A stretch of DNA of 64,000 bases from Lineus longissimus. Its lineage: Eukaryota; Nemertea; Pilidiophora; Heteronemertea; Lineidae. The stretch spans positions 10,256,953 through 10,320,952 of the forward strand of contig NC_088324.1 in assembly GCF_910592395.1 (NCBI RefSeq), in the 5' to 3' direction. The notes beneath the pieces were generated by a model. That model did no database searches. It saw nothing but the letters and a program-made list of their open reading frames with translations, and was not told the DNA's origin. The stretch's first letter is position 1; every line of letters begins with the position of its first letter. Positions 22,378-42,904 of this stretch are shown in pieces. Made by a program: the position numbers and the translations under genes.

Positions 22378-25170
22378 CTAGTCATGGACACCTATTCCGT
22401 AAAGGAAGGCTAATTTGCGATAGTCGTAAACTTTGACGACATTATCTGCGGCGTCCACCGTCCAGAGATACTCGCGTTCTTTATCGAATGTGTACATAAC
22501 CGCGTGTTCCTCGCTTCCAAGATGAATGACCTCCTCGTTGTCAGAAATCTGTGATCGGATCACGACTTTTCCAATCAGAAACGGAATAAACAGACTGCCT
22601 GACTTATCGAGCGTTGCGACCTTTGAGCCTTTTCCGACATGTGGCCGCCCGGCGATGCGGTCATCTTTCACCAACGTGACCTTTGACCCAGACACCATTG
22701 ACATGGTCTTTTCCACTTCGTTCTGGCGGAAGCTTACCAATCCTGAGAGAGGCCGAGTTCCGGTTCCAGCGGTGAACAATCTTGAGTATTCCGTATTTCG
22801 GAAGAGTTGTACTTCCGTTTTTTCCAGTCGTTGAGAAGACGCCTTGACGAAAACCTGAAACTGTTTACTTTTGAAAATGTCACTTTGGATCAAATCGGGG
22901 GTCGTCCCTTCTTCAACCTGGAGTGTGTTGCCATGTAAAGTGAATGTCTCTTTGCCGTAATACTCTCGGTATTTTTCCGTAATCGGCCACAGGAACTGGT
23001 AGTACGGAAGTCCCGTCTCCCTGAAGGCACCAACGTGACAAACCGAATTATCAGCAGCGTGACGCAGGTGTTGTTTGGCCAAAAGAGCTTCGTCATTTAG
23101 CCAGTAATCCTCAACAGTGTCTAAGTAAATATGATCTTCAACCAAGTCGAAAATCTCCTCTCGTTTTCGCGTCAGTAGTTTCACATCGTGTTGCATTTTA
23201 CAAATGTTGTTGACTTCAGCGATCATGTCATCGGAGCATTCCGTCTGCTCCAGTGCTGCCTGGTTTCGATCCACAAACTCGCCGATTCTGAGCAGACGAT
23301 AATCGGGGTCAGCTTGTTCTCCGTCGTCACTGTTGACGTCATCTTCATTAAAAATGCCGAGTAATTTTTTCATGGCATCCGCGTATCTTCTCTCATCACG
23401 GATGCCCTCCTGTATGTGATTTCCCATTTCCTTTAAATCCGACGCATGGGCGTCAAGCATATCAACAACGGCGTCTCGTTTCTTCTCCATTGCTCTGATC
23501 AACTCATTGCACTTTGCTATAACCTCCATTTTCTGCTTACTCAGTTCTTTTTCTGATCGATCTCTTTTCATACGAATAGCAGCTGAAAACTGGTCGAATG
23601 CTCTGACATCATAGCTTGTTGCTTTGTAGACCTTGCTGATAATCTCGTTCAAGTAGACTTTCGTTTCTAACTCATTCAGGAAGTCATGTTTGGGTGCAGG
23701 ATGCTCTTCTCGACAGGGAGCGCAGAAGGCACGTCGACATGTCTTACAGTAGCAGGTCGCGTGACTGTCCTCATGTTTTGGGCAAAGGAGCTCTTCCGCG
23801 GTAGATGGACCACTTTTAACCGGCGGCAAAGCATTTTGTTCTCTTAGTTCTTCAATGAGAAAAATGTGGTGATTTTTCCAGCCTTTTCCTTCGGAGAAAT
23901 TCTCAAGGTTGTGGGCATCTGCGCATGGTTCGCAAAAATACAGTGCGCAATCGCGGCATGCGCATGACGCGACCTCCGTTTTCTGGTTTGACTCCTCACA
24001 GCGCTGGCAAGATGTTGGACGGATTGCTGCGTAAATATCTTTAATCAAATGGAATCGGTTTAGTGTTGGTTGGTCAGATCTTCCCGGTGCGTCACCGTAG
24101 AGGAATTTCCGGTGGCAAACTGGACAATCAGTGTCAACATTGATGCCGTCAACATCTTCAGGAAGGCAATGTTTGCATACGTTGTGATCGCAAGCCTCGG
24201 ACTGTAGAAGGTGGTGAAAGTCTCCACATTTCTGGCATTTTTTTTTCTCGCCGTCGTCTTCTGACTCGTCCGATTCCGCTAGGCTCCTCTCACTACGGGC
24301 AGGACTCTCATACACCGGTGTCAATGTAGAACGACTGCTTCGCTTGATCCCCCCGGCGCCACTTTTCTGTTTCCATGCCTTTTGATGAGGAGGATTCCTC
24401 GGCCTTGGGCTCTCCATCACCCTTTCGACTTTTTCTCCGAAGGGGTCGGAACTATTATAATAGGAAGGACGTATGTTACCGCTATTGGCTCTCTTGCCTG
24501 GGTCGGAGGTCTCGCCGGAGCTTTCACGCCCCCAACGTGGATTTCTCTGTAGCCCAACATTGCTTGTCGCTGCTCTTGAAGTTGTTCTTGAATCATTTGC
24601 ATCTGATGTACCATCATCAGATTTTGGGTCTCCGCTAGCACGGCTCTTTGTTCTTGAAGCACCTGCCTTGGGCTCCGAGGCTGCTCCATCGCGGGAATAA
24701 CCATTTGAGGCGGCGGATACCGCGGACTGAGAATTACGGCCCGAGTTGCTGCCGTTTGAACCGTTGACGTCGTTTCCCGTCGCGGCTGCTGAATTCCTGC
24801 CGTAGGTGGTGCTGTTCTTCCTGTCTGAATCCGCACCTCTCCTCGTGTTGTTGCCCGACTGTGGAGAGTTTTTGCCGGACTTGATGTCTCCGTTCTCCCT
24901 GTTCTGTTCGTTTTCGCTCGGCTTTCCGTTCCCGCCCTTGATGTCTTTTCCGTTGCTTGAGTTCTTGCTGTTTGTGGAGTTTCCATCGGACCGGGACTGG
25001 GGCCGAGATCCGTTTTTGCTGTTACTTGACTCCCCGCCGTTGACACTCTTGTGCCCCCCATTGTGATTCCCTTGTTTATTTGGCTGCTGATGCTGCTTTT
25101 CGGCACCGACCCCCTTCTGCTTTGCAGTGACCAGCTTGTTTTTGTCGCGGTTGTTGCTGGCGTTGGACAT
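22378..25170 (-). CDS. TRIM-like RING / double B-box / coiled-coil protein
   Basis: One open frame on the minus strand. The frame is open to 25278, but an intron acceptor (TTGTTTCAG) ends at 25186. The first Met after it (25170, MSNASNN) gives 930 residues and is preferred; the residues before it are likely intronic. Residues 1-300 are Gly/Asn/Ser/Lys-rich disordered sequence. A C3HC4-type RING is at about 310-355 (CQKC ... CDHNVCKHC ... CPVC). A first B-box is at about 385-435 (CQRC ... CRDC ... CEPC), and a second at about 460-495 (CPKHEDSHATCYCKTC ... FCAPC ... H). A long charged coiled coil runs to about 690, followed by a C-terminal domain I cannot assign (no clear NHL, SPRY or filamin signature). 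Family members act as E3 ubiquitin ligases, often in signalling or innate immunity. The intronless coding region is common in invertebrate TRIM expansions. Confidence 0.85.
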   Translation of the reverse strand: MSNASNNRDKNKLVTAKQKGVGAEKQHQQPNKQGNHNGGHKSVNGGESSNSKNGSRPQSRSDGNSTNSKNSSNGKDIKGGNGKPSENEQNRENGDIKSGKNSPQSGNNTRRGADSDRKNSTTYGRNSAAATGNDVNGSNGSNSGRNSQSAVSAASNGYSRDGAASEPKAGASRTKSRASGDPKSDDGTSDANDSRTTSRAATSNVGLQRNPRWGRESSGETSDPGKRANSGNIRPSYYNSSDPFGEKVERVMESPRPRNPPHQKAWKQKSGAGGIKRSSRSTLTPVYESPARSERSLAESDESEDDGEKKKCQKCGDFHHLLQSEACDHNVCKHCLPEDVDGINVDTDCPVCHRKFLYGDAPGRSDQPTLNRFHLIKDIYAAIRPTSCQRCEESNQKTEVASCACRDCALYFCEPCADAHNLENFSEGKGWKNHHIFLIEELREQNALPPVKSGPSTAEELLCPKHEDSHATCYCKTCRRAFCAPCREEHPAPKHDFLNELETKVYLNEIISKVYKATSYDVRAFDQFSAAIRMKRDRSEKELSKQKMEVIAKCNELIRAMEKKRDAVVDMLDAHASDLKEMGNHIQEGIRDERRYADAMKKLLGIFNEDDVNSDDGEQADPDYRLLRIGEFVDRNQAALEQTECSDDMIAEVNNICKMQHDVKLLTRKREEIFDLVEDHIYLDTVEDYWLNDEALLAKQHLRHAADNSVCHVGAFRETGLPYYQFLWPITEKYREYYGKETFTLHGNTLQVEEGTTPDLIQSDIFKSKQFQVFVKASSQRLEKTEVQLFRNTEYSRLFTAGTGTRPLSGLVSFRQNEVEKTMSMVSGSKVTLVKDDRIAGRPHVGKGSKVATLDKSGSLFIPFLIGKVVIRSQISDNEEVIHLGSEEHAVMYTFDKEREYLWTVDAADNVVKVYDYRKLAFLYGIGVHD

Positions 25171-25184
25171 TGCATTATCTTTGT

Positions 25185-26475
25185 TCTGAAACAAGACAAT
25201 AGCATAAAAGAAAATGATGTCCTTGGTACTGGGATGCCCTGTTGGCATGTTTATAGATCCGCAAATGACCCGAACCAACTATTTCTGTTCAGAGGGAACC
25301 AAACATGAGTGCATTTAATTCAAACTTAGTATTTTGACAAGCTGATCGTGGTAAAAATAACCGCGGCCAAATTTTCGCGAGCGTCTTATTTTCACGGATT
25401 GGTGATTGGCAACCTCCTTGCGCGTGATCGGAACTAATCGACGTCGTTACGTCCCTGCTTCAAATGGCCGCCATTGCAATCTGAATGTGGTGAAATGCCT
25501 CATCCACGAAACTACAGGACTTTTTGTGTACATTTTATATGTATCTCCTTTATATAAAAAGCCGTTGCTAACATGAGTACACCTACCTAGCAATGATACT
25601 TTCTGATCCAAAACGACTTTCTGTTGCCAAAGATCCAAAAAACGTCCTCTCAACGTCTCAATTCCTCGCTTGATGTGGTCCTGAAACCTTCACCGTCTTC
25701 AGCGTAAATTATACTCCGCCTCAGTCAAAAGTCATAATGTCATTTTTGACGTATGGGGCCACGAAAGACGTCAGCATTTCACAATGCTACTGATCAGTCG
25801 TATATGAAACCATAATATTGATATATCCAGGCTAAACATGCTTATGACATTGTACGTGAGTGAACAGTTAAGGGGACAGTAGGTCTAATACTCCAGAGAG
25901 CTCATCGGCTTAGAATCGTCTAAAAGATTAAAGAGACTTCGCGTTCTTTTTTCCTTCAATTTCTACTTGACGACTTATAAAGTTAGTGTGACGAGGGAAG
26001 GGAAATAGGGAAGAAAAAAAGGTCTTAATCAATATTTGTAGTGAACAAACTGACATGGAAAGTCAGACAATCTACAAATATTTTTACAGATGAAATTTAA
26101 ACTTTCTTTAAGAACTGATTAAGTACTTGACCCATAACGGCTCTGGGCGGTCTTTTCATGTTTATTGTACGAATTTTCATGAGATGTTCATTTGAAAGTG
26201 TCAGCGATTCAGTAAAATGAATCATGGTGAAAGTTTATATTCTATCGGGAGTAACGGGTCTTTTATGCATCATAAGTTCGCTTTCTTTGAGTTAGGCACA
26301 TATGATATCAATAATGTATAAACCTTTGCTCTTATTCAATCAGTTCAAATTCGCTGGGACGATCGGGTCAATGGGGTTCGTTTTGAATGGATGGGGCGGG
26401 AATTGTGTCGGACTTAATGCGGCTCCTTTCAGCACATTGTGATATCCGTCTCTCTTTTTATAATACAAAGTTTCT
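25185..26475 (-). promoter_or_regulatory. Upstream region of the TRIM-like gene
   Basis: The acceptor at 25186-25187 implies a non-coding 5' exon somewhere upstream on the minus strand (coordinates above 25200). It was not located. No other gene was seen here. Confidence 0.35.
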
Positions 26476-26595
26476 CTAAGAAATAAAGGTTTTTAAGCTT
26501 TTGAAAAACCTTATGGTTTTTCGGCCAACACAAATATGCAACTCATAGAGGTTTTTGGACGAGGCGAAAACCCCCACAAGACTTAAAGGGTTGAT
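26476..26595. repeat. Dispersed repeat, copy 1 (second copy 47410-47560)
   Basis: The segment starting TAAGAAATAAAGGTTTTT, followed by TTTTGAA, ATGGTTTT and an ACACAAATATG-like string, recurs in the same order at 47410-47560. The copies are diverged and show no open frame. Confidence 0.55.
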
Positions 26596-28577
26596 ATGCG
26601 ACCTATCCGCTAACATCGTCACTGGAGCTTCTAACACTGTACTTTAGGATCCGAAGAATCGATAGATCTCTATATTGCATTAGCCCATCGTCTCACCAGT
26701 TCACGCCAGCCTAATCTCACAAGATGTTAGATACACCGAGGGGAATTGATTTGTCCAATAGATCGATCATTGACCCTGCAATCGAATTGCCCAGCTTGTC
26801 GAGTTCGGGCGAGGAGCCGTGAAAACAGACCAGGCAGAGGAATTATCACCAGTCTGCTGAACCTACGCGACACACTGGCTCCTCACCATACATGTCGCCT
26901 ATGTCCGACCTGTTGAGTGTGAGCCACTCCAGTGGTACAAAAGCCTAAATACATTCAGACTGAGCAGAATCTTTTCAATCTACCGAGTTATCGATATATC
27001 CTCAAGTACATATAACATTGTCTTTGATCTAAAGATGCATCACTCACCGGCGCCAGCTTTTTATTATCACATGTAGATACAAAATACCATTGCTGAGTCG
27101 CTCCTGTAGCAAACGATATGTTTATTATTCCGGCTACACACAGCAGATATCATCGGTGTCAATATCACCTGGCCAATTTCGTTTCATTGGTACCCAGGGA
27201 TTAGCCGAAATCGAAATATGTTGGCATATTCATCGCGCTTGGCGAAAGTTGTGTTTGAAATGAATAATCAAAGGGGCGACTTGCGCGTGAAATAGTTGAC
27301 CAGGAAGATGATATCACTGTTTGCCACCGTGTGCCGCCAAATGATTTTTGCTACTGCTGCATGGCGGTTTGGGTCATGGCTTCGAATTTCAGGTATTTTC
27401 TTGATTTTTCTGAGGGAAACGAATGCAATGACGGTATTTTTAAAAGCCCGTCATCACGTCAACATCATCGGAAATAGGCTAATTGGGGAATTTCTTCTGT
27501 CACAATATGATAGCACCATAGCCTCTGGAGACGACGCGTTGGATGAACAATGCATTATAAGTGACATATAGTCTGAGACCTGTCAACTGATGTCCCCGGA
27601 TAGTTCTATCAGCAAACTACCGAGCTATGTGACAACGCCGGTGGAGAGTCTGGTGAATAACGGATTCTACAATACACTTTGCTTTGATCACTCAGCTGTT
27701 GAACCCCATGGCCTCTAGAGACCATATATATACCATAATCCATCAGTATACAATAAGACGGACACTTTTTATTTCCGAAATGTTGTGGGCAGAGGTGGTA
27801 CTATCATGATTTTAAATTGAATTGACTGAATTGAATTTTAAATTGACCGAACATGTACATAACGATAGTGGGGATGTGCATGCACTGTGGTATCGCCTGC
27901 GAAAAGCAGTTGACTGTAAGCACCTATCACTATCCGAGTTAACTACTCCACCCTTGACAACGCAGACATCAAGGTTAGTCGTCTCTTTTGTTGACACACC
28001 CTTAAGACTGTGAGCCACATGATAACAGTAACCACCAGTCTATTGTAAAAGAATACCACCATGAATTATTCATAATTCATAAGCGGGTATCTGATTTCTT
28101 TTAGCAAACGTCTTCAAACGCACGTGGAAGAAATAGTCAGTTCCGGTATCACATCAAAAGACGACATGTCCTTTGAAAAATATCCGGGAAGTAATTAACA
28201 ATTCCCGATGCTATCAAATTTAACTCTGAGCGCTTGATGCAGCGCGAAATGATTGTATTAAAACGCTCGTGTAATCATTCTTTAATCGAAAGAAGCAGTC
28301 GTTTGATCACCACGATGGTTTAAGAAACGGGGGAAGAACAATCTTCATCTGAAAACTGACAAATCATACTTGGTTCATGAGAGCAACTCTGAGAATAAAC
28401 GCTCCAGAATACACCCCTCATGCTTTAGTAATCCGTGATCGACCTGTGGGAACATATCGACCAGTCTCATTTCCCAAACGCTGCGCCTTGGCGGAGCAGA
28501 AGGAAATGAAGCTATCACCGCTTATCAGTGAAACCGCGTTTCGAAGGATTTACAGGAAATACCAGAATGCATGTCTA
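26596..28577. other. Gene-poor region
   Basis: No supported gene. A 91-codon plus-strand frame at 27296-27571 lacks recognisable motifs and splice context. Confidence 0.4.
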
Positions 28578-29634
28578 AGGCCATGAGAATGAAGGTTATA
28601 GATTTGCGTCCGGACAATATGAAAAACACATGCTGTTTTTTTCATTGTTCATCATTTATTAATTTGCATTATTTTATCCAATTTAACATCATATGGTCGA
28701 GGCTAGACCATGTCGGCTTCCGCCATCTAGTCATCTTCCTCCATCTAAGCCGCTCTCTTCTTAATTCCAGGCTCCCCCAAGCACTCTGTCCCGTCATCAG
28801 AAATCCTCATATTAGGCTACACACCACCAATAGATTTTAATTTAGACATCAACTAGAAGAATAAATGGTTAATTAGCATTGATATCGTAATTTCGCTTTA
28901 GCATCAATCAGATTATGTATCTATCATTACGTTCCAAAATTTTCAGCATCTTAGCGTCCCCCGTGTTTGACCTGAAAATCCATCCAAAAATGACACAAAG
29001 ATATATTGTTATCTTGATATCTGGTCACGTCAGAACCAATAAAACATTGCCAATATAGTTGTTGATGTCCTGAGATGCCGCATGCAAAAATTCAGCGCAA
29101 AATTCCAACCGATTCATGGTTTTTCAAACATTTGGTAAATTTTTGCAAAATTCTGCCATCAAACTCAAAAAGGAGCCTTGGATCCAGGGCCCGTATGACC
29201 ATCCATGAGCATGAATGTATAGGACTGAAAAGCCTGTAAGACATGGGTACAAGGTATTTTTAAAGTGGTCTGCATCCGCAAACTGTGCGTGATATAAAGC
29301 TGAAAATGCGGGATATTGATGATAGATACATAATCTGATAGATGTTAAAGCAAAATTTTTATACGAATGCTGGTTTGGCAGTAATTCTGCAAAATATCAC
29401 GAAAACGATATTCCCTCTCAATCAACCAGACTTTGATGATTTCACCCCAAATCTTGGTTCCGTACTCAGACTGACATTGTCTTAGATGTCATCAAGAAAA
29501 TTTTCAAAAAATGATGATATTTTGAGAACATGTCCAAGTTATCATTTCGTGATATTTAGAGGAATAAATGGTTAATTAGCATTGATATCGATATTTCGGT
29601 GGACGCAAATCTATAACCTCCATTCTCATGGCCT
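28578..29634. mobile_element. 1.06-kb terminal-inverted-repeat element with a second inverted repeat inside
   Basis: Left end AGGCCATGAGAATG at 28578 continues through ATAGATTTGCGTCC. It is mirrored at 29601-29634 with one change in about 34 bases, and both ends abut TA (28576-28577, 29635-29636), a Tc1/mariner-type target. Inside, a segment at about 28888-28932 is repeated inverted at about 29315-29360 (both contain AGATTATGTATCTATCAT in one orientation). A 28-bp direct repeat with core GGTTAATTAGCATTGATATC is at 28860-28887 and 29563-29590. No transposase frame remains. Confidence 0.75.
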
Positions 29635-30214
29635 TAAAGGATTTGATCAGAACCAATTTCAGAGTCAACAACCTGGGTACAACTTTATGTCTTGTGCATA
29701 CAGGGTCGATGGCAAAATAAATGATGCTGGTCTCAAGCTCAACTTCTGAACACTGGTGTGTCGGTGCTCCAGTCGAAAATGTCTTACTTGGAATAGTGAT
29801 GGTGATGATGATGCCAAGCACATTTTGTACATCGTTTTAAGTTGGACGATTAACCAATCTGCGGACTTGCATAATTCAAGATCACTCAGACGGTCATGAC
29901 TCTGGGAATGTTTCGTGACGACTCCTGGTCTTGGAACAGGTGTGTGGCTCCAAGCATTCTTTCAACTAGAGACATGAAATCCACTGGGAATGCTTGCCTC
30001 TGATCTGAAGTTGGAATTCCCTTTTGGCAATGTCTGCTACATGATTTCCACAGCTCTGTCAAGGTTCCTGTAGTAAGACAGGCAAACGTTCAAAAACCTT
30101 TACTTCCAATAAAGGTGCACGGATTGAAAAGTGATGTACAGTACTTTATTTTGTCACAGTGAAATATATAAGGCAAATATGCGTTCTAACTGATGCTCTG
30201 CAGAAATAATTTTT

Positions 30215-30770
30215 TCGCTCTCCAACGAAGCCAATCAAGTCATCACTCTCCCAAGGCAATTGATCTTATTGCGTTCAATATCTACCATTGCTAAGCTGTA
30301 ATCTTTAACGAAAATTGTTGCCCGAAGCAAGGTAAAAATGATGTTCGAGTGCTTTTCAAGTGACGGTTTTTAGTGTCCTATCTTACTTGGAAAATACGTG
30401 TATACATACTGATACATTGGTCTAGCCAAATATAAATATCAGTCTTGGTCTAACGCGTTTGATCAGCAGGCATGTATCGGTACCAAGTACTTAACTTGCG
30501 GTCGAATTTTATACCATTCATTCTAATTCCTTAAGTCAACATTTTGCGTTGAAACAGTTGCAACTTGTCATCATAGAAATATGAGCCTTGTCCCTCAACG
30601 GAGCCTATCAAGTCATCAGTTTTCCCCAAGGCAGTAACTCACAATATTACATCTGATATTGCCGTTTCGATTGAAGCTCAGAAATAACTGCTGCGCGGTA
30701 TGCTTCAGCTAAACCTGTCGCCCGAAGCAAGCAACTGCGCAATGATGTAATCGGCTGGGGTTTTAGTCTG
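30215..30770. repeat. Diverged direct repeat pair
   Basis: About 30215-30365 and 30590-30770 share ordered blocks: CAATCAAGTCATCA-like, CCCAAGGCA, and TTGCCCGAAGCAAG against TCGCCCGAAGCAAG. Each is followed by a TGATGT block. This looks like an old tandem duplication. Confidence 0.45.
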
Positions 30771-30901
30771 AGAAATATGAACAGCTTACTGGTAAAATAT
30801 CGACGTTCACGGCTCAGTTAAATGTCACTACAAAAGAACACTTTGCTCCCTTGGCGCTAAGCGCCCCGCAAATGAGTAATTAAAATCGCTGCTACCCATT
30901 A

Positions 30902-31653
30902 CCAGCTATTGCGGGCCTAGCACACTCTGTTTTGAATAGAGGGAGACTCCATCATTCCTATTGTTTGAGATTGGAAAGGTGTGAATTAATCTGGCAATTA
31001 GCCTCCTGTGCATTGGTGCATACAAACACTAAAATGTTTGGTTTTTGCTGATTTAGGGTCAAATAAATCAGCCAAAAGTTTTGAAAGCTTCACAAATGAT
31101 TGTTGCAAGGAAGTACTTTATGATAGTTTGCGAAATTTTGATTAATTCTAGGTGGAAAGTAATATTTTTCGCATATTTGTTGGGAAAAAAATTGAAAATC
31201 CTCCAATTTTCAACCCCCCTATGGACACTATGAATTTTTCTCCAATAAAGCTGAAATCTTGGGAATATAATCCTAAGAGTTATATCAACCACGTCTGAAG
31301 TCGGGAGTTTGTATCAAATGTATAGTTTCGGAGCTAGCGCAGCTAGAAAAGCCCCCAAAACCCACTTTCTCAGGAATTTACACTACGGGCTACGAGTGAA
31401 GCATTACAGATTTACCAAAATTTTCAACCTATAGATGGACACATCGAATTTCCATCCAAATCACTCCAAATTTTGCCAGTAAATACCTAGACATATATAG
31501 AATTATGTCAGAAGTCGGGAGTTGGGATTATTTTAACACCCCGCCCAAAAAGCCAACTTTATTGATATTTCCTATGCATTTTCCATTAGGCTTGCCAGGA
31601 CCAATTAAGCAGGTGCACTAATTGGCTTAATTGGCTAGGCCCGCAATAGCTGG
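30902..31653. mobile_element. 752-bp terminal-inverted-repeat element flanked by TA
   Basis: CCAGCTATTGCGGGCCTAGC at 30902-30921 is perfectly mirrored at 31634-31653, and TA lies directly outside both ends. The interior contains two imperfect direct copies (about 31195-31310 and 31415-31530, each with GTCAGAAGTCGGGAGTT or its near match). It has no transposase, so it is a non-autonomous element of the TA-inserting type. Confidence 0.75.
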
Positions 31654-33435
31654 TAATGCTGCGATTATAACTGCTACTGCACGTATGTGCGACAAGAATA
31701 TCCCTCGTCTGCGGATAAGACCAGATCGCAGTATATGGGCTTGATACTGATATTTAATTGGTCGCAGGTCGTTAATATTAACATGATACGTCATGCAAGT
31801 GGCCGAATGAGGGTGAACGCTAGGAATTCCCAGTCAGTGTCACCATCAGGGCAATGCAAATATTGATAACTTAAATTGAATAAAACCATTGAAAATCACG
31901 CATATATCGACGAATAATAAATATCACCAGAACTCACAAGGAATCGCCGTCAATCTGCAGTGTTGATCCCCAGGATAAGCGGGGGGGGGGGGGGGGGTAC
32001 AGGGTTTACTAAAGAAAACGGCTCAGGGATTTGATACAACAAGAATCCTAAACTTACATCAAACAGATTCAGTCCCTTTCCAAGTAGCTGTCATTACTTA
32101 ATATTCCTGTATCGACAAACTAGTATTCCGTGCAGATGGTGTACTGTGATGACGTCATAATCCACGTAACCGCAAAGGCCGTAACTCCCACTTACTCCAA
32201 CCGCATGCAGTGATCGTTGATGAAATCACATGATATCATCGCGTCACCTCTCCCTTATCTTCCTAATTTTGCGTCACCACTCCCAAAGCAGGCGTTAAAG
32301 GTATCAGGCGTCTCCTTCCGACAATGTTATCAATCGATTAACGAACCTTTATGATGTAGTACGCCAATTAGCTCCTTTGTTGTGTTAATGGCACATTTTA
32401 GACGCGCGCGGCTACTGATATTTCACTGCGCGATAAAGGGCGTGTCTCCTTCAATTTAACAGATGCAATGTTCGAGTTGCCTTGCTGAGGGTTCTGTAAC
32501 TGAGGTAAATCACACTGTCTTCTTGGAACCAGGTTGTCATCCTTTGATTACTCGAAACGCTGCTGTGTACCGTCCCCGTCGCTTGGACCAGATACTGAAT
32601 GCCGTTGCCGATGGATTGCCGGGCACATGACTATTTCAAACACAGAATGTCACCTTGGGTTTTCTTCCGTCTCAAGGGAAAAGAACATGATCACTCTCAT
32701 TGATTTAACTTGTTTTCCGTCAGTTGTCTCAATTTCAACAACCAGCGTGTTGCTGGTGTGCAGTCGTGCACATAACAATCCTTTTCTTATCCGTAAATGT
32801 CTCTGAACCGTACGGCTTCATGATTTGTACACCTTGTTCTCCAGGGTAAATCATTCACATGGACTCACCTCGTTTAAACAAAGCGAAGCCGAGATAATGA
32901 CCCTCACACAAAGATACCGGGTGGCTCAGAATCGGTTGCTTAGCAACGGAAGCTGTTCTTGGCAAAAGGAGAATATATGCATCCGGGGCTTTCGGTCGAT
33001 TTGCGAGATATCGCGAGAATGATTACCGATGAGACGATCAGATTAACAGAGTGATCATTTCTGTGTCAGTCGTCTGCGGTAATTTCTTGGGTGTGTGGAG
33101 CGAACTATTCGAGTCATCCATTACCCGAATAAATCGATGCTTGGTGATGTCACCTTATAGCTGATTTAATCAAGGCTTCGAATCTTACCGCGATTTAATT
33201 ATAGGGTAGATAATTAACTGGGTTGTTTACATCTCATACGACACTAATGCTGTCAAGATTCTCCCGATAGAGGTCTTGTCAACATAAGTATCGAAAAAAA
33301 TAACAAATCGAATCAAATCGTTTTTACAACTCAGAGATGATACACGTTATTAATCAACATTAGTATGTGATACTGAAAATCTGATAATGGTGCAGCATAT
33401 TCTGTTATTCATCAAAGGGAGATATCCACCGTAAG
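31654..33435. other. Gene-poor region with a G17 tract
   Basis: A run of 17 G is at 31981-31997. No supported gene was seen. The right end should contain the 3' UTR of the minus-strand GH31 gene. Confidence 0.4.
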
Positions 33436-42009
<8,574 letters not shown>

Positions 42010-42212
42010 TTCTCTGAAGCACTGTCAGTAAATTCTGTGGTCAGGTAGTTTTAATCGATCCTTTCGCATACATTATCCTTATCCATAACTCATTGCTAAG
42101 TGTTATCGAAAACAGGATTTATCTGTCAATTGACCTAAATTGATTCACCAATTTCAGACAATGATCAGACAACAGATGCATAGTTTACACTGACTTTATC
42201 GTTTGAAGGCCG

Positions 42213-42857
42213 ACACAAGCAAAAGTTTCTATGCATGGATCTATGACAATTAATCATCAACGGTCAATCCATGGGTCCATCCATGGATAGATAATGGAGA
42301 ATCCCCATCATAGCTCCATGGAAGGGAACCCATGGACGAACCATGGGCCCATCATTGATCAATGGATGGACTCCGTTATAATTTGAAGCACACCTGACTC
42401 CAACTTCGGCGCCCATTGGAGTTTTTTGGCCGCCAGTGTCTGAACGCCAGAAAACTCCCAAGTTTGCTACGACTTGACGCCGCTGGACGCCGCTGGACGC
42501 GCCGCTGGGCGCCGGCGAAATCCTCTTGAAGCCTGATATCAAACTGGTTTGATTTTGGACTCCGGTGAACGCCAGTGAACGCCTGAAGCAGCCAGTTGTG
42601 CTACCGATTCAGCTGCGAGTGGCGGCGAGCGGCGTTCAGTCCAACTCCTCTGGACGCCAGAGTTGGAGTAAGGTGTGCTGCAAGATTAAGGAAATCAGGG
42701 GTAAATTATCGCTTCTCCGGCCATGTAGTCTATGGGCCATCATAGAATCCCTAATGGGATCCCGTTGTAAAACGTGGTTTGTGATAATCATCATAGATCC
42801 ATCCACGGGCCCATCATTCGGCACCAATGATCCATGCATGGACACTTTTGCTTGTGT
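42213..42857. mobile_element. Nested inverted-repeat element upstream of the GH31 gene
   Basis: ACACAAGCAAAAGT, an imperfect stretch and ATGCATGGATC at 42213-42241 are mirrored at 42829-42857. A second inverted pair lies inside: AAGCACACCTGACTCCAAC near 42386 against GTTGGAGTAAGGTGTGCT near 42664. The centre is G+C-rich with short tandem CGCCGCTGGACG units (about 42478-42510), and the margins are full of CCATGG-type words. No transposase is present and no clear target duplication was found. Confidence 0.65.
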
Positions 42858-42904
42858 ATACGCCGTTCGTTAAATATTTGAAATTTCTAATCGAACTTGG
42901 GTAT

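Noticed and set aside
24417-25205. 262-codon minus-strand frame overlapping the head of the TRIM-like gene
   Set aside because: It lies in another frame over low-complexity codons of the TRIM-like head. The other frame continues into RING and B-boxes, so this one is a shadow.
25147-25278. Upstream Met at 25278 as the TRIM-like start
   Set aside because: A strong intron acceptor lies between it and the next Met, and the extra 36 residues do not resemble the Asn/Ser/Gly-rich head.
31068-31292. 74-codon minus-strand ORF inside the 752-bp element as a transposase remnant
   Set aside because: It is too short, has no DDE-type motif, and overlaps internal direct repeats. It is probably chance.
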